The notes under the pieces are model-generated. The model was not told where the DNA came from. It did not search any database and saw only the letters and a list, made by a program, of their open reading frames with translations. This document shows, one piece after another, positions 9,519 to 19,884 of a stretch of DNA of 64,000 nucleotides. The number at the start of each line of letters is the position of its first letter. Position 1 is the stretch's first letter. The DNA is from Ostrinia nubilalis. Its lineage: Eukaryota; Arthropoda; Insecta; Lepidoptera; Crambidae. The translations under genes were made by a program, and so were the position numbers. The stretch covers positions 1,439,001 to 1,503,000 of the forward strand of contig NC_087117.1 of assembly GCF_963855985.1 (NCBI RefSeq), given 5' to 3'.

Positions 9519-10211
9519 CTGAAAAAGACGGTACGGCTTCAGACTATAATAATTATAGAAAGAAAACTAAATTTAATAGACGTGTAGTTCCGGCAGAGTG
9601 GAGTGGATATCGTAAAAAGCGACTTAGGGACTTTAATATTATCCTTGCCTTCCTTTTGGTAATAAGTGACAGATTTCCTTTTATAGTTAAGGTCATTAAA
9701 AGTGATTATCCGGCTCGAAGGACCATGCCAAGTATAATGGGAATGCTACCTATTAGTTCTGAGGAAATTTCAGAAGACGTACTGGTACTACTAAGTCTGG
9801 CTGTAGAGATAAGGATAATAAGTGCTTATCCGGCCCGAAGGACCATATTTGTTTCTTAGTCTACGACCTCCACGGACAGAGTAGGAGTCCCATTTATTCT
9901 ACTCTGTAGAAACCATAGAGAATTAGGTGTTTATTAACGAAGTAGTTTAGAACTGGTGATTGGATGCTTTAAGGCACTTTAGTAGTCATTCAATAACGGG
10001 AAGAGTGGGAGTGGTCCTACTCTACTCGGTCGAAACCACAGCATTTTGTCAGGTTACAGAATTAAGGAGATTAAGTGATTATCCGGCTTGAAGGACCAAA
10101 ATTTCAGATATATTATAGGGAATCCCTATCCCTATTAGGGATAATGAAATAGAGATTACCATAAGGCTAATTACCATTACCATCCACTTTTTCAATAAGT
10201 CGAATGATCAC

Positions 10212-10350
10212 CTCCTCAAGTATTCTCCAAAGACTGGCGTGTTATTCCTTGCCAACGCGTAGTGGTGCTGGTGGAAGGAGGCGATGTGGTCCATCAATGC
10301 TCGAATCCGGTACACCTTCTCAAGGTTCACCAGACCCTCGCGGCCCACGC
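10212..10350 (-). pseudogene. Partial copy 1 of exon 6
   Basis: Matches the 3' two-thirds of exon 6 (from EGLVNLEKVY to EYLR) with an open frame and a GT donor. It has three amino-acid changes (VYRIRALMDH in place of VYRTQAVMDH), several synonymous ones, and three extra bases before the donor that keep the phase. The first about 55 bases of exon 6 are not present. No strong acceptor is seen. It may be a dead duplicate or an alternative exon. Confidence 0.75.
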
Positions 10351-10725
10351 ACATTTGTGTAAATACATTGGTTTTGTAATCTCGTATTCGTTTACAATAC
10401 TACTAACTCAGGCCATAGAGATGAGAATAAGAGATAATCCGGCTCGAAGGACCACATTGTTGCTCAGTTGCCTTTTACGACATCCAAGGCTGTCAAGGAC
10501 AGTTTTGCGTCATCTAATGGAACCACGCAAATCCTGACGTTTAACATCATGTATAACTAGCACAACTTGAATAATTTGTAACGTATCAATTCCGCTAGGG
10601 GGCGCTCCGAATACTTTCTACTACAACTGTGACATTTTGTAAGCAAACAAGCAAGCAAACGAAACGATTTTTTCTGTTGTAACTAAATTCTCTTGAATAG
10701 ATCAAACAACGGGAAGAGTGATCAC

Positions 10726-10861
10726 CTCAAATACTCTCCGAAGACTGGCGTGTTATTCCTTGCCAACGCGTAGTGGTGCTGGTGGAAGGAGGCGATGTGG
10801 TCTATGACTGCTTGCGTCCGGTACACCTTCTCAAGGTTCACCAGACCCTCGCGGCCCACGC
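10726..10861 (-). pseudogene. Partial copy 2 of exon 6
   Basis: Open frame matching EGLVNLEKVYRTQAVIDHIA and on to EYLR, ending at a GTGATC donor identical to that of exon 6. It has one Met-to-Ile change and one Pro-to-Arg change at the left edge. At least seven other differences are synonymous. The frame stays open upstream (TYVFTQMCVGREG), but no clear acceptor tract is seen. Confidence 0.75.
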
Positions 10862-11340
10862 ACATTTGTGTAAATACATAGGTCTCGTACTCCTTTACAA
10901 TACTAATAACTCAGGCCATAGAGATGAGAATAAGAGAAAATCCGGCTCGAAGGACCACATTGTTGCTCAGTTGCCTTTTACGACATCCAAGGCTGTCAAG
11001 GACAGTTTTACGTCATCTAGTGGAACTACGCATTTCTGGACGTTTAACGCCATCTATTGTAGGTAGTTGCAAAAACTTGAATAAATAATTAGTAACGTAT
11101 TAATTCCGCTAGGGGCACTCCGAATGCTTTTTACACCTGTAACATTTTGTAACTCCCCTATATGTGGCTAGCAAACAAAACGATTTTTTTCTGTTAAACC
11201 TACCTAATTACCTCTCGCCTTGAAAAGGCCTGGATTATAGTGTTCAGGAAAGACAGCAGCAGGCAGCGAATTCCAGTCCCTAGATGTCTAGTAAAGAGTC
11301 CCCCCCCCCCTGTAAAGAGTCTTTAAAATCGAATGATCAC

Positions 11341-11477
11341 CTCAGATACTCTCCGAAGACAGGAGTATTGTTTCTAGCCAACGCGTAGTGGTGCTGGTGG
11401 AAGGAGGCGATGTGGTCCATGACTGCTTGAGTCCGGTACACCTTCTCAAGGTTCATTAGACCCTCGGAGCCCACGCA
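11341..11477 (-). pseudogene. Partial copy 3 of exon 6
   Basis: Open frame matching exon 6 from EGLMNLEKVY to EYLR with a GTGATC donor. The only amino-acid differences are Pro to Ser and Val to Met near the left edge. Six codons differ only at synonymous positions. It is the closest copy to the true exon in both sequence and position. Confidence 0.75.
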
Positions 11478-11790
11478 TGTTACTTATGCGTCTCATACGT
11501 GTATATTTTATAACTAAGCAGAAAATGGAGTTAAGGATGTTAAGTGATTGAATATCCGGCTCGAAGGACCATAGTTCTACCTTAGTAACTTAAATTACGA
11601 CCTCTACGGGAAGAGTGGGAGTGGTCCTACTCTACTCTGCTTGAACTACACAGCCTTTAGTCAGGATATAGAATTAAGGATATTAAGTGATTATCCGGCT
11701 CGAAGGACCAAAATATCAGGGATAGAGTTAATGAGTGAGCCACACGGCCTTAATCAACAGCTATCATATCTCAATAAGTCGAGTGATCAC

Positions 11791-11975
11791 CTCAGGTACT
11801 CCCCGAAGACAGGAGTATTATTCCTGGCCAACGCGTAGTGGTGCTGGTGGAAGGAGGCGATGTGGTCCATGACTGCTTGAGTCCGGTACACCTTCTCAAG
11901 GTTCACCAGACCCTCGGGGCCGACGCGTCTCCAACCGGGCGTCTGGTCGCCTTCTTCGTCGAAGGATGCTATGTA
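11791..11975 (-). CDS. PLC-epsilon-like gene, exon 6: last helices of RasGEF domain
   Basis: 185-bp exon with acceptor TTTTATTCCAG and donor GTGATC. It enters in phase 0 and leaves in phase 2. It encodes YIASFDEEGDQTPGWRRVGP and then EGLVNLEKVYRTQAVMDHIA and SFHQHHYALARN. The (G)LVNLEKVY..QAVxDHIxxFxxxxYAL pattern is the closing helical part of a CDC25-type RasGEF, normally NFxKxxxIAxxIxxIxxFQxxxY. Three partial tandem copies lie in the following intron, all lacking the first about 55 bases (the YIASFDEEGDQTPGW part). Only this copy has the acceptor that fits exon 5. Confidence 0.9.
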
Positions 11976-12192
11976 CTGGAATAAAACAGGATAAGTATTA
12001 AATGACATTGAGTTTCATCCGTCACTTCTTTTCAGCACCAGTCTTTAAGTTAAAGCCGCCAGTCTGCTTGTGACCACGGCTGCAGCATCGCAGCCGAAAC
12101 GTCAAGCCGTGAGTACATAATGTAACTCATTAATAAACGTCGCCTTAAGACCCGTGTCTTGCTATTTTAGTTGAAATGGAACGCGAAAGTAC

Positions 12193-12318
12193 CGCCTAGA
12201 AAGAAAGAAAGAACGCACCTGTAACGCCCCTGGGTCTGCGGGTGTCTATGGGCGACGGTAATCACTTACCATCAGGTGATCCGTTTGCTCGTTTGCCTCC
12301 TATCACATAAAAAAAAAA
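12193..12318 (+). repeat. Poly(A)-tailed dispersed retroposon fragment
   Basis: Reads GCACCTGTAACGCCCCTGGG, then GGTAATCACTTACCATCAGG and TTTGCTCGTTTGCC, then a poly(A) run at 12308-12322. A reverse copy is at 35310-35415 and a small piece is near 63040. This looks like a SINE or LINE 3' end. Confidence 0.6.
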
Positions 12319-12439
12319 AAAAAAGTTCTGAAGTGGTAGGGCAAGCTTTATTTGGGACGTGTAAGAGCCTTGAAAAGGGCTTGCATGGTATGGACTTCCT
12401 TTGCCTAAAAGTAGGTACCTTAAAGAAAAAGGGCTCCTA

Positions 12440-13100
12440 ATACAAAGTGTCTCTCCCCCATGTATGTTCTACGATTTTGCTTAGTTTATGAGTTGACCAA
12501 AACATCTGGAAGAAAAAGTCATAATGCTCTCAGAGTGGCCAGGATATACTGAGCGTGTGTCCATTTTCGCAAATTTTTCTTTTTTAAATTCTAAAGGTAA
12601 TTTAAATAGTGTATTTAGTGCCAAATAAATAGTTTTTTTTATTAAATTGCATTAAAATAATGAAATGCTATTCTTTGCCCTTAGATTCAACCTACAATTA
12701 AGCGCTGTTATTTTAAAACTCCCATAAACAAAAGTTGCAAAATAGTTAAAATACCACCCCTAGAGATTTCAATTTCACGCGAGCGCCATTACAGCACACC
12801 CATTCAGAAATAACTAACGTTTGACCTCTATACTCGTTCCAGACCATTGCGAATCCTTCGGGAACATTAAGATGGAAGACAGTAGGCTCACTTCAGCTGA
12901 AACTGAATGATTTCTACAAAAGAACTTTTTTAAATTGTTTTTACCTGTGGGAACCTATAAGTGGTTTACTCGTTGCCTATCTTATGTCATTATTACACAC
13001 TGTAAAACCCTGGTTTTCTTAAATAAATAAATAAATAAAATATATTTTTAATTTTATTGACAAGTTGGCTCTGACCTGAACCTGTGCCTGAACCATAAAC
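12440..13100. other. AT-rich intron sequence
   Basis: The start (CCCATGTATGTTCTACGATTTT) resembles the inside of the inverted-repeat elements at 26354 and 46806. Otherwise no gene or recognised repeat. A run of TAAA units ends it near 13020-13040. Confidence 0.4.
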
Positions 13101-13104
13101 TTAA

Positions 13105-13275
13105 AACTCCTATTAAGTTCTTCTGATTTATATCGTTGCGGGTCCAATGACAGTTTAACTTTCCCCCAGGACAAACTTGACCTTCATTGGTTGGGTTTTT
13201 GTGGCGGTCAAGCTGTAGATCCTGGCTACACAGGAGTTGCAGTGGTGGGAACGAGAGATGAGAATAAGCAGGCCC
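13105..13275 (+). repeat. Repeat family A, near full length
   Basis: Includes the 5' part (CGTTGCGGGTCCAATGACAG) and the core GTAGATCCTGGCTACACAGG. The 3' end has drifted. Confidence 0.75.
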
Positions 13276-13479
13276 GTTTTTGTATATTGCAATGATACCT
13301 ACTGAGTCTACCTCCATTACCCCGAAGACGCATCAAGGCCACCGGTTACATTATTAATGTTCAAACTGTAATTGTTTATGGTGGGATCATAAATTACATC
13401 GCTTTTCATTAACATTGAACGGGCAAAAACTAAGTTATGAAGTTTTGAACGCTGACCCCATGTTTGAAGGCTTCTACAA

Positions 13480-13704
13480 TCTATACTAATATTATAAATG
13501 CGAAAGTAACTCTGTCTGTCTGTCTCTCTTTCACGCCTAAACCACTGAACCGATTTTGATGAAATTTGGCAGGGACATAGTTTGAGTCCCGAGAAAGGAC
13601 ATAGGATAGTTTTTATCCCGGTTTTTGAAACAGGGACGCGGGCGATAAAGTTTTTCTGTGACAAACAAAATTCCACGCGGGCGAAGCCGCGGGCGGAAAG
13701 CTAG
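13480..13704 (+). mobile_element. Non-autonomous Helitron, Lep1 type
   Basis: Starts TCTATACTAATATTATAAA and ends with a GC hairpin (CGCGGGCGAAGCCGCG) and GGCGGAAAGCTAG. The flanking bases are A (13479) and T (13705), as required for Helitron insertion. About 225 bp, with no gene inside. Confidence 0.9.
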
Positions 13705-13947
13705 TAATATTATAAAGAGGAAAGATTTCCTTGTTTGTTTGAAGTAAATAGGCTCCGAAACTACAGGACCGATTTGAAAAATTCCTTCATCATTATTGTT
13801 TTAAATTATCCCTGATGAACATAGGCTTATTTTAAGACTTTTTATTGGCGATTCGAAGTTTTGCCTGGTGAGCTGAACTATACTTAATTTATAAGGCTGA
13901 AGAGTTTGTTTAAACGCGCTAATAGGAACTACTGGTTCGATTTCAAT

Positions 13948-14056
13948 TAACTTTCCCCCGGGACAAACTTGACCTTCACTGGTTGGGTTATTGGCGGTCA
14001 AGCTGTAGATCCTGGCTACACGAGGAGTTGCAGAACGAGAGGTGAGAATAGTCCTG
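13948..14056 (+). repeat. Repeat family A, 5'-truncated
   Basis: Begins at TTTCCCCCGGGACAAACTTG and runs to GAATAGTCC. It lies about 30 bases downstream of the exon 5 donor, on its intron side. Confidence 0.75.
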
Positions 14057-14083
14057 TTTGTCTGTGCTTGATAATGGACGTAC

Positions 14084-14207
14084 CACTTGTCTGCTGGGCT
14101 CGCTCATCCTCGCGTCCCGTTTGCAGCTGTCTCGGAGGGGGCTGGTGGTGGTCCCCTGGTCGACCCGCTTCCCGCTCTCTCTCCTTGGGTCCTTCTTCTG
14201 TGTACTT
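14084..14207 (-). CDS. PLC-epsilon-like gene, exon 5: basic Ser-rich insertion in RasGEF
   Basis: 124-bp exon with acceptor CTTTCTTCTACAG and donor GTACGT. It enters in phase 2 (AG|A, Arg) and leaves in phase 0. It encodes STQKKDPRRESGKRVDQGTT and then TSPLRDSCKRDARMSEPSRQ. It is basic, Ser/Arg-rich and likely disordered. With exon 4 it forms an insert between the FFGAFLREL strand and the closing RasGEF helices. The frame is chosen by the phases on both sides. The alternative frame is also open but would not join exon 6. Confidence 0.75.
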
Positions 14208-14224
14208 CTGTAGAAGAAAGTTTA

Positions 14225-14920
14225 GGGTAAGAAAGAAATAAAGAAAAGAAAGAAATAGACTTTATTGAACACAGAGAAGCACAAATTATAAACAATATTT
14301 TTTTAAATTATAAATAACAACACAAAATGAATAAAGAAAATAGTGGGCCACTAAGTCAATAGGCTCCAGCTCAGCATTTATCCTGACATGCTCGTGAGGG
14401 CATGCCAAGAAGCTGGCCTTCTGCGAGAGCCCTTGTTGTGGCTTCGCGCATCCCTTCAGAGAGACATCGACTCGAGTTCGATATCTCTCAAAAGGGGTGA
14501 GCAAAGAAGGGACACCCGGGTACTTTAAAGATACTTTTTTTTTCTTTTTTTCTTTTTCTTTATTCAGAAAACCACGATTTTATACAATTAGACCACAGAT
14601 TACTAATAAGTTATTGGTACAGTTTTTGCTTCAATTGAGCAGGCCTGGGAAATTGACGGAAAAGTTTCTCGATGTAAATAAGGTAATTTATTAATACCAC
14701 AAGCTTTTGCAGAACTACCATTCATGAATGAATTATGTAGCGCGTGAGACCCGACTAGTTTTAAGTGAGTCCTTCCATTGCATTTTATGTGGGGTGTCAT
14801 GTGTTCAATACTATGTTATTTTACCACGATTTTCTATTTTGTGACAAGCAATGAAATAAATACCTAGGTAAAATTGATCTTCCAGTAGATAGAGAGAGAG
14901 CCTGACCCACCGGCACCCCC
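14225..14920. other. Intron, no gene recognised
   Basis: A GAAA-rich stretch (14225-14255), a T-rich run near 14526-14560 and otherwise ordinary AT-rich intron. ORFs here have no recognisable product. Confidence 0.4.
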
Positions 14921-14929
14921 GGATCGCTA

Positions 14930-15012
14930 ACTGTCAGCACCGCTCGCTATGGAATTCTATCGTAGAGGCAAGCGAAAGGTCGTGGGTTCGATTCACTTTA
15001 GGCAGTTCGATT
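14930..15012 (+). repeat. tRNA-derived SINE family 2
   Basis: Contains GGCAAGCGAAAGGTCG, a B-box-like GTGGGTTCGATTC and the following TAGGCAGTTCGATTTTTT. Nearly the same sequence is at 49655-49745 in reverse. The 5' half does not pair as a tRNA. Confidence 0.65.
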
Positions 15013-15079
15013 TTTTTCAAGATAATTTATAAGTTACTTTGAGAAGCGACTTTAATCGCAAAAAAATTTAACAACTTTA

Positions 15080-15264
15080 GGCTGGTTTTAGTGTCATGCG
15101 GACTGTCAGTGCGGATCGCTCCGCACAGCCGATCTGTATGAACTGCTAGGGAGCAAGCGGTTCCTCCGGACCGCATTACTCTAAGACGCTCCCTAGAAGT
15201 TCATACAGACTGGCCGTGCGGTGCGGGTCCGCACCGGACGGTCCGCGTGACACTAAAACCAGCC
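15080..15264. mobile_element. 185-bp MITE with TTA target duplication
   Basis: Inverted ends GGCTGGTTTTAGTGTCA(T/C)GCGGAC. TTA lies at 15077-15079 and 15265-15267. A 3-bp TTA target fits PIF/Harbinger. A single copy is seen. Confidence 0.85.
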
Positions 15265-15327
15265 TTAGAGGTCTATGTTCAATGGACTTCTAAAACTTAT
15301 GGTGGTGTTACAGATCATATTATTTAC

Positions 15328-15426
15328 CTTTCATCTTTCCCCGACTCTCTTCTAAAGTCTCTTCTGTGTGTGGGGGTGGCAGCCACCGAGTGGCTCGTCA
15401 GCGCTGGGGTGGCTGAGAGGATCTCT
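15328..15426 (-). CDS. PLC-epsilon-like gene, exon 4: RasGEF insert, first part
   Basis: 99-bp exon with acceptor TTTGTTTACAG and donor GTAAATAA. It enters in phase 2 (AG|A, Arg) and leaves in phase 2. It encodes EILSATPALTSHSVAATPTH and then RRDFRRESGKDE. It continues the RasGEF strand of exon 3 in frame (FFGAFLREL-REIL), then becomes a Ser/Thr/Ala-rich linker. The exon is short, and the phase fit on both sides is the main support. Confidence 0.8.
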
Positions 15427-15486
15427 CTGTAAACAAAGAAACTTAAATGAATAAAAACCTCTTAGCACCATATTATACATATACAT

Positions 15487-15680
15487 AGCCACGATAGCCG
15501 AACGGTGAAGGGGTCGGACTGGCCGACTCGAGATCCGAGGAACGCGGGTCCGAATCCCACCGCCGCTCGACTATTGTGGTAAGCCCACTCGTAACACAAG
15601 CTTATTTAGCTTACCACGAGGGGCTAACGGGACTATTATAATTTGGGCAATAAATATTGCTAATAATCTAAAAAAAAATC
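15487..15680 (+). repeat. tRNA-derived SINE family 1
   Basis: Begins AGCCACGATAGCCGAACGGT (A-box-like), followed by a B box GCGGGTCCGAATCCCA. Then comes a non-tRNA body (GTGGTAAGCCCACTCGTAAC) and a TAA/A-rich tail. Other copies are at 36657, and on minus at 62270 and 63595. Confidence 0.8.
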
Positions 15681-15689
15681 GTTCGTTTC

Positions 15690-15832
15690 AACCGAATTTC
15701 GTCCACTGCTGGACAAAGGGTTTCTACAACGACCGGTCTTGCGCCGCCCACATCCGAGTGGTTCCTGCGGTCTTCACCAGATCGTCGGTCCACCGAGTGG
15801 GAGGCCTGCCTACTCTACGTTTTCCAGTGGAC
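15690..15832 (-). repeat. RTE-type 3' end fragment
   Basis: The minus strand contains GRPPTRWTDDLVK-like codons and CCACTGCTGGACAAA in reverse. Only the C-terminal block is present. Confidence 0.65.
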
Positions 15833-15881
15833 GCCTTCTTACAAACACTATAGAAACTTGACTTGGAACTCCTCCTCGTTC

Positions 15882-15990
15882 CCCGGTACAAACTTCACCT
15901 TCACTGGTTGAGTTATTGGCGGTCAAGCTGTAGATCCTGGCTACACAGGAGTTGCAGCGGTGGGAACTAGAGGTGGGAATAGTCCCATAA
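15882..15990 (+). repeat. Repeat family A, 5'-truncated
   Basis: Runs from CCCCGGTACAAACTTC through GGTCAAGCTGTAGATCC to GGGAATAGTCCC. Confidence 0.75.
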
Positions 15991-16329
15991 CACTAAGGAA
16001 CCTTCCGAAATAAATGATTTGAATTTGAAATAATAAAGCCTCAAAGTTAAAAAACTCGTCAAGATCAAACAGCATTTCGTATCTTTGAAACGTTTCGTAT
16101 CAATTTTGAAACGTAATCCCCTGGAAGATACTGAAACTGAAGCACGCTGAATTGGAGCCAATTTCCCTTCGGATGACGTTCAAAAACAAACACGGGCTTG
16201 TGCGAGTAATTAAAAATAACACTTGGAGATACTGAGCTGGGGCGCCATAATTAATATGTCTATAGAGTTGCTACAACGATATAAATAAGTTTATTTACAT
16301 ACAAACGATCAAATCTTTCTTCTTTTAAT

Positions 16330-16500
16330 AACAGTGTTCCCCAGTCGACGAAGCACATGATGTGCATGCCCTGCGTGCTCAAACAACTGCACGCAGGAAG
16401 ATTTAATGAAGGCTACTGTCATCGCCATTCTTGTGGCGGAGTTTTGGGCTGACGCTGTGTAGGTTTGTTGTCGACACGACAAGAAGAATAACAATGTAGA
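16330..16500 (-). repeat. Repeat family J
   Basis: Shares CCAGTCGA(C/T)GAAGCAC, GCACTCAGGAGGATTTGATG-like and TTTGGGCTGACRCTGTGTAG segments with 27935-28080, 43135-43250 and 53235-53600. The origin is unknown. Confidence 0.6.
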
Positions 16501-16589
16501 TAATAGATATCTTTGGAAAGAACTCGTAGAACTGATGGCCTTGGGGCAGAAAAATTCTCGAGTAGCGACCACGGACCAGAAAATGTAGT

Positions 16590-16722
16590 ATAGGAAGGCC
16601 AGGCCTCCCCACTCGGTGGAGTGGCATTCTGGTGAAGGTCGCGGGAAGCACCTGGATGCGGGTAACGTAGGACCGGTCTTTATGGAACTCCGTGGGGGAA
16701 GCCATTGTCCAGCAGTGGACAA
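16590..16722 (+). repeat. RTE-type 3' end fragment
   Basis: Decayed plus-strand copy of the C-terminal block, ending GGGGAAGCCATTGTCCAGCA. Confidence 0.55.
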
Positions 16723-16804
16723 AATTTGATTGAAATTAACGGAATATCTTTGGAAATTTTACACTACGCCATTGTAGTCCCCCGAACTAAGCAAAGCTTT
16801 ACAT

Positions 16805-18290
16805 TAGGGTGTCCCGTCGTTGTATGGGAAAAAATTTTTTTTGAGCTACGGTTACGCAAGAGGTGTCAAAAGTTGCGTTTTGACATATTATAGATTACGA
16901 TTAGCATTAAATTTAATGAGATATCAGTCATCTTGAGGCCTCTACCTGTCCTTAAAAAAAAATTAAATTGCTATTTTAGGGGTTCCTAACATAAACTATT
17001 AATATTACAAAAATAGCGTTTTTATGAAATTTGAGGGTACACAATGAGTCACGGCAAGTTTTAAAATAGTTTAAAAATCAATAAATCCATAAATACTTTC
17101 AAAACAGAATTGGCTTTTTGACCAGAATTAGGCATTTACGCGCGCGATTTTAATGTATTCCTAATTAATCCATGGGTCAGCCAAGATATCGATTTAATTT
17201 GAGGATACTCAATTCCCTTCTCACAGCAGGTTAATAATTTTATTACGCTATTATGAAACAATGATTGGCATCTCTAAGTCGAAGCTAACAAAAATAGCAG
17301 TCAATTTTAGAAAATCAACCATAACTTAAAAACCATTTGTCCGATTTCATTACTTTTTTATTTAAATGATAGCTCTACGTGTGCGCTTAATATTTTGTGG
17401 TATGAATTGTATCGATAAAATCAACCTTTAGTTAGTAATTAAAGGAAAATTGATTTTTTTTACATTGTTGTGATACTACTTTTTAAATCATTTTTTTTAC
17501 AAAATGTCTTATACTCTACTAAAAGTTTTAAACGAGCCAAAAAGTGTATTAAATTGTCTTTAATTTGATATATAACATGTATGCGTTTCATAACTAAAAA
17601 TATATTTTTACTTCCGTTGAAGTTCACCATTGATAAAAAACTGCGTAGACAACAAAAACTTTAGCTAGAAAGTGTATGTAACGTAGATAAATGTTATTTA
17701 TATTTAATTGTATGCTAAAACTATTTAACATGTCAATTAGTATTCTGTTTAAATATAATATTATAAAGATTTTTGGCTAGGTAGTTTTTACCTGAAAAAA
17801 ATCAAAAAGTATATTACTACCATATATTGCTAAATTTTTGTTAAATTTATGCTAAAAGTATGTAATATTATAACAAAAAAGTGCGGTGCGATACCTTACA
17901 GCAATAAAACCTCAACAGAAATAATACCAACAGCCTTGCCGAAGGAGTAGAAAATTTGAGAAAAACAAGTCAAAACATGAATTCTGCTAGTTCGAACCAA
18001 ACCTATTCCTCACTGGAAACAGTCTGTCATTGCCTGCAAATCATATCTTAGGGTTCAACTGCCACTGTTATTACAAAATAAAATGAAACAATTGTGAAAA
18101 AAATATAATAGATGACAAACAGTGAAGGGCTGATTAAGTGATTTTTTGAGACATAAAAATGCCGGTAGAGCCCTTGAGACATTATTTTATATTTTTTTAA
18201 TTATTTTTACGGTAATCTACATCTTATGACGCAACTTTTGAGGGGTCTTGTGTAGCGAAAATATAAAAAAAGATATTTCGGGACACCCTA
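16805..18290. mobile_element. 1.5-kb transposon with 8-bp target duplication
   Basis: The ends TAGGGTGTCCCG...CGGGACACCCTA are flanked by CTTTACAT at 16797-16804 and 18291-18298. An exact 8-bp duplication points to the hAT or P group. The interior is very AT-rich with no ORF of note, so this is a non-autonomous copy. Confidence 0.88.
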
Positions 18291-18480
18291 CTTTACATAG
18301 GTGTCTAAGATATTTATAACTCAAGAACTGATAGATTGATTAAAATGGTTTCTGATTTGTTGTTCACGTAAAAACCGAAAAAATGGCAGTTTAAATGTAT
18401 TTTAAAGTTATTAATTAGGCTTGGAAAATAGCCATCTTCTGCAATTCACAGCTCACGTCTTGCAAGCTCTAATTTATACA

Positions 18481-18721
18481 TCCCAACTAATATTATAAAT
18501 GCGAAAGTAACTCTGTCTGTCTGTCTGTCTGTCTGTCTGTTACGCTTTCCCGCTTAAACCTCGCAACCGATTTTGATGAAATTTGGCATAGAGATAGTTT
18601 GAGTCCCGGGAAAGAACATAGGATAGTTTTTATCCCGGTTTTTGAAACAGGGACGCGCGCGATAAAGTTTTTCTGTGACAGACAAAATTCCACGCGGGCG
18701 AAGCCGCGGGCGGAAAGCTAG
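18481..18721 (+). mobile_element. Non-autonomous Helitron, Lep1 type
   Basis: Starts TCCCAACTAATATTATAAA and ends CGCGGGCGGAAAGCTAG. Flanked by A and T. A TCTG microsatellite lies near 18514-18540. Confidence 0.9.
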
Positions 18722-19224
18722 TATTATTATACATCACACAACACATAAACAGACAAAGTACTATGAAATTTTTTTTTATTGATTTTATTTGATTTGATTC
18801 AGTTATAACAGCTCTATACCCATATTTCGCGTTCACACCGTTCAGAGGGCAATTGTTAACATGAGTATTTCCACTTATCTTGCCATTACTAGGTCTCCAG
18901 GGCTGGGTAAAGTGGGTTACCCGATCTAATACGCGTCGGATAGTGTCCGGCTGGGGTTCCGTAGAAAAATTGGTAAGGAACCCTGATAATTTGGCCGTGA
19001 CTTCTACTCGGCATGGGGCGCACTGAAAACCAGGGTAGTGGCCTTCCTCACTGTGGGCCAGGCCACAGTATATGCAGTGGTAGCACTGCCCAGTTCACTT
19101 TTTCTATTTGTCTTTTTTCTTTACATTTATCGTAAATAGAAGAAAAGATATAATAGTTCTTTCTTTCTTTTCCTTTCTTTCTCTAAGGACGCTACGATGT
19201 CTATCTGTAGAGTTTTTTTAAAGA

Positions 19225-19372
19225 TTGAGTTCGTTGCGGGTGCAATGACAGTTTAACTTTCCCCCGGGACAAACTTGACCTTTACTGGTTGGGTTATTGG
19301 CGGTCAAGCTGTAGATCCTGGCTACACAGGAGTTGCAGCGGTAAGAACAGGAGGGAGGAATAGTCCCGTAGA
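19225..19372 (+). repeat. Repeat family A
   Basis: Runs from GTTCGTTGCGGGTGCAATGA to GGAATAGTCCCGTA. Confidence 0.75.
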
Positions 19373-19689
19373 ACCCTTTGGGTTGGGTTTGATTCGATTG
19401 AAATATTTTGATAGAGTTTGTTTAACTAAGGACAGATGTAGGGTACGGAACCCTCAGTGAGCGAGTCCAACTCGCACTTGGCTGGATTTTTTCATTCTGA
19501 GAGAATTCAGGTCAAATTTTTTGTCAGCACTAGTCAATCTAATTGTCTCTGTGCAGTGGTACGGAGTTGGGACGGTTAAGCAACGTTTAGATGTAGAAAT
19601 TGGTTCTAAATGTAGTGTGGTGTAATAAATATAGGTTCTTTCTTTCTTGGTATAAGTCAAATTTTTAACTACAGCAGGAACTATTAGCT

Positions 19690-19825
19690 TGAATTCAGCA
19701 TGATGGAAAGTGATGATCAGGCCGAAGGTGGAAGCGAGCTTCACCCGGAATCCTCAACCACAGAGGAACTGGCCATCTTGCCTTCAACAGCTTCAACTAC
19801 CGAAAATGGCGACCGGACTTAGGTG
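19690..19825 (-). repeat. SINE family 3, headless copy
   Basis: Contains GGAAAGTGATGATCAGGCCG and AGCTTCACCCGGAATCCTCA, reverse of the full copy at 56700-57020. The tRNA-like head is absent. Confidence 0.65.
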
Positions 19826-19884
19826 AGAGATTTAAAGGATAGCCTGTACCTAGGTTTTAGAGCAACTCGTACGATAGTCTTACT

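Larger units (their letters stand above)
9690..11720. repeat. Complex tandem duplication block in intron 6
   Basis: Segments of about 450-615 bp have been copied in tandem. A core of about 27 bp, TTATCCGGCTCGAAGGACCA with small changes, occurs seven times (near 9705, 9828, 10079, 10435, 10945, 11553, 11693). Other blocks repeat two or three times, including GGGAAGAGTGGGAGTGGTCC (9998, 11609) and CGACATCCAAGGCTGTCAAG (10478, 10981). Three copies of part of exon 6 lie within it. Confidence 0.85.

Noticed and set aside
14104..14295. 63-codon minus-strand ORF as a separate gene
   Set aside because: Out-of-frame reading over exon 5; the spliced frame fits its neighbours.
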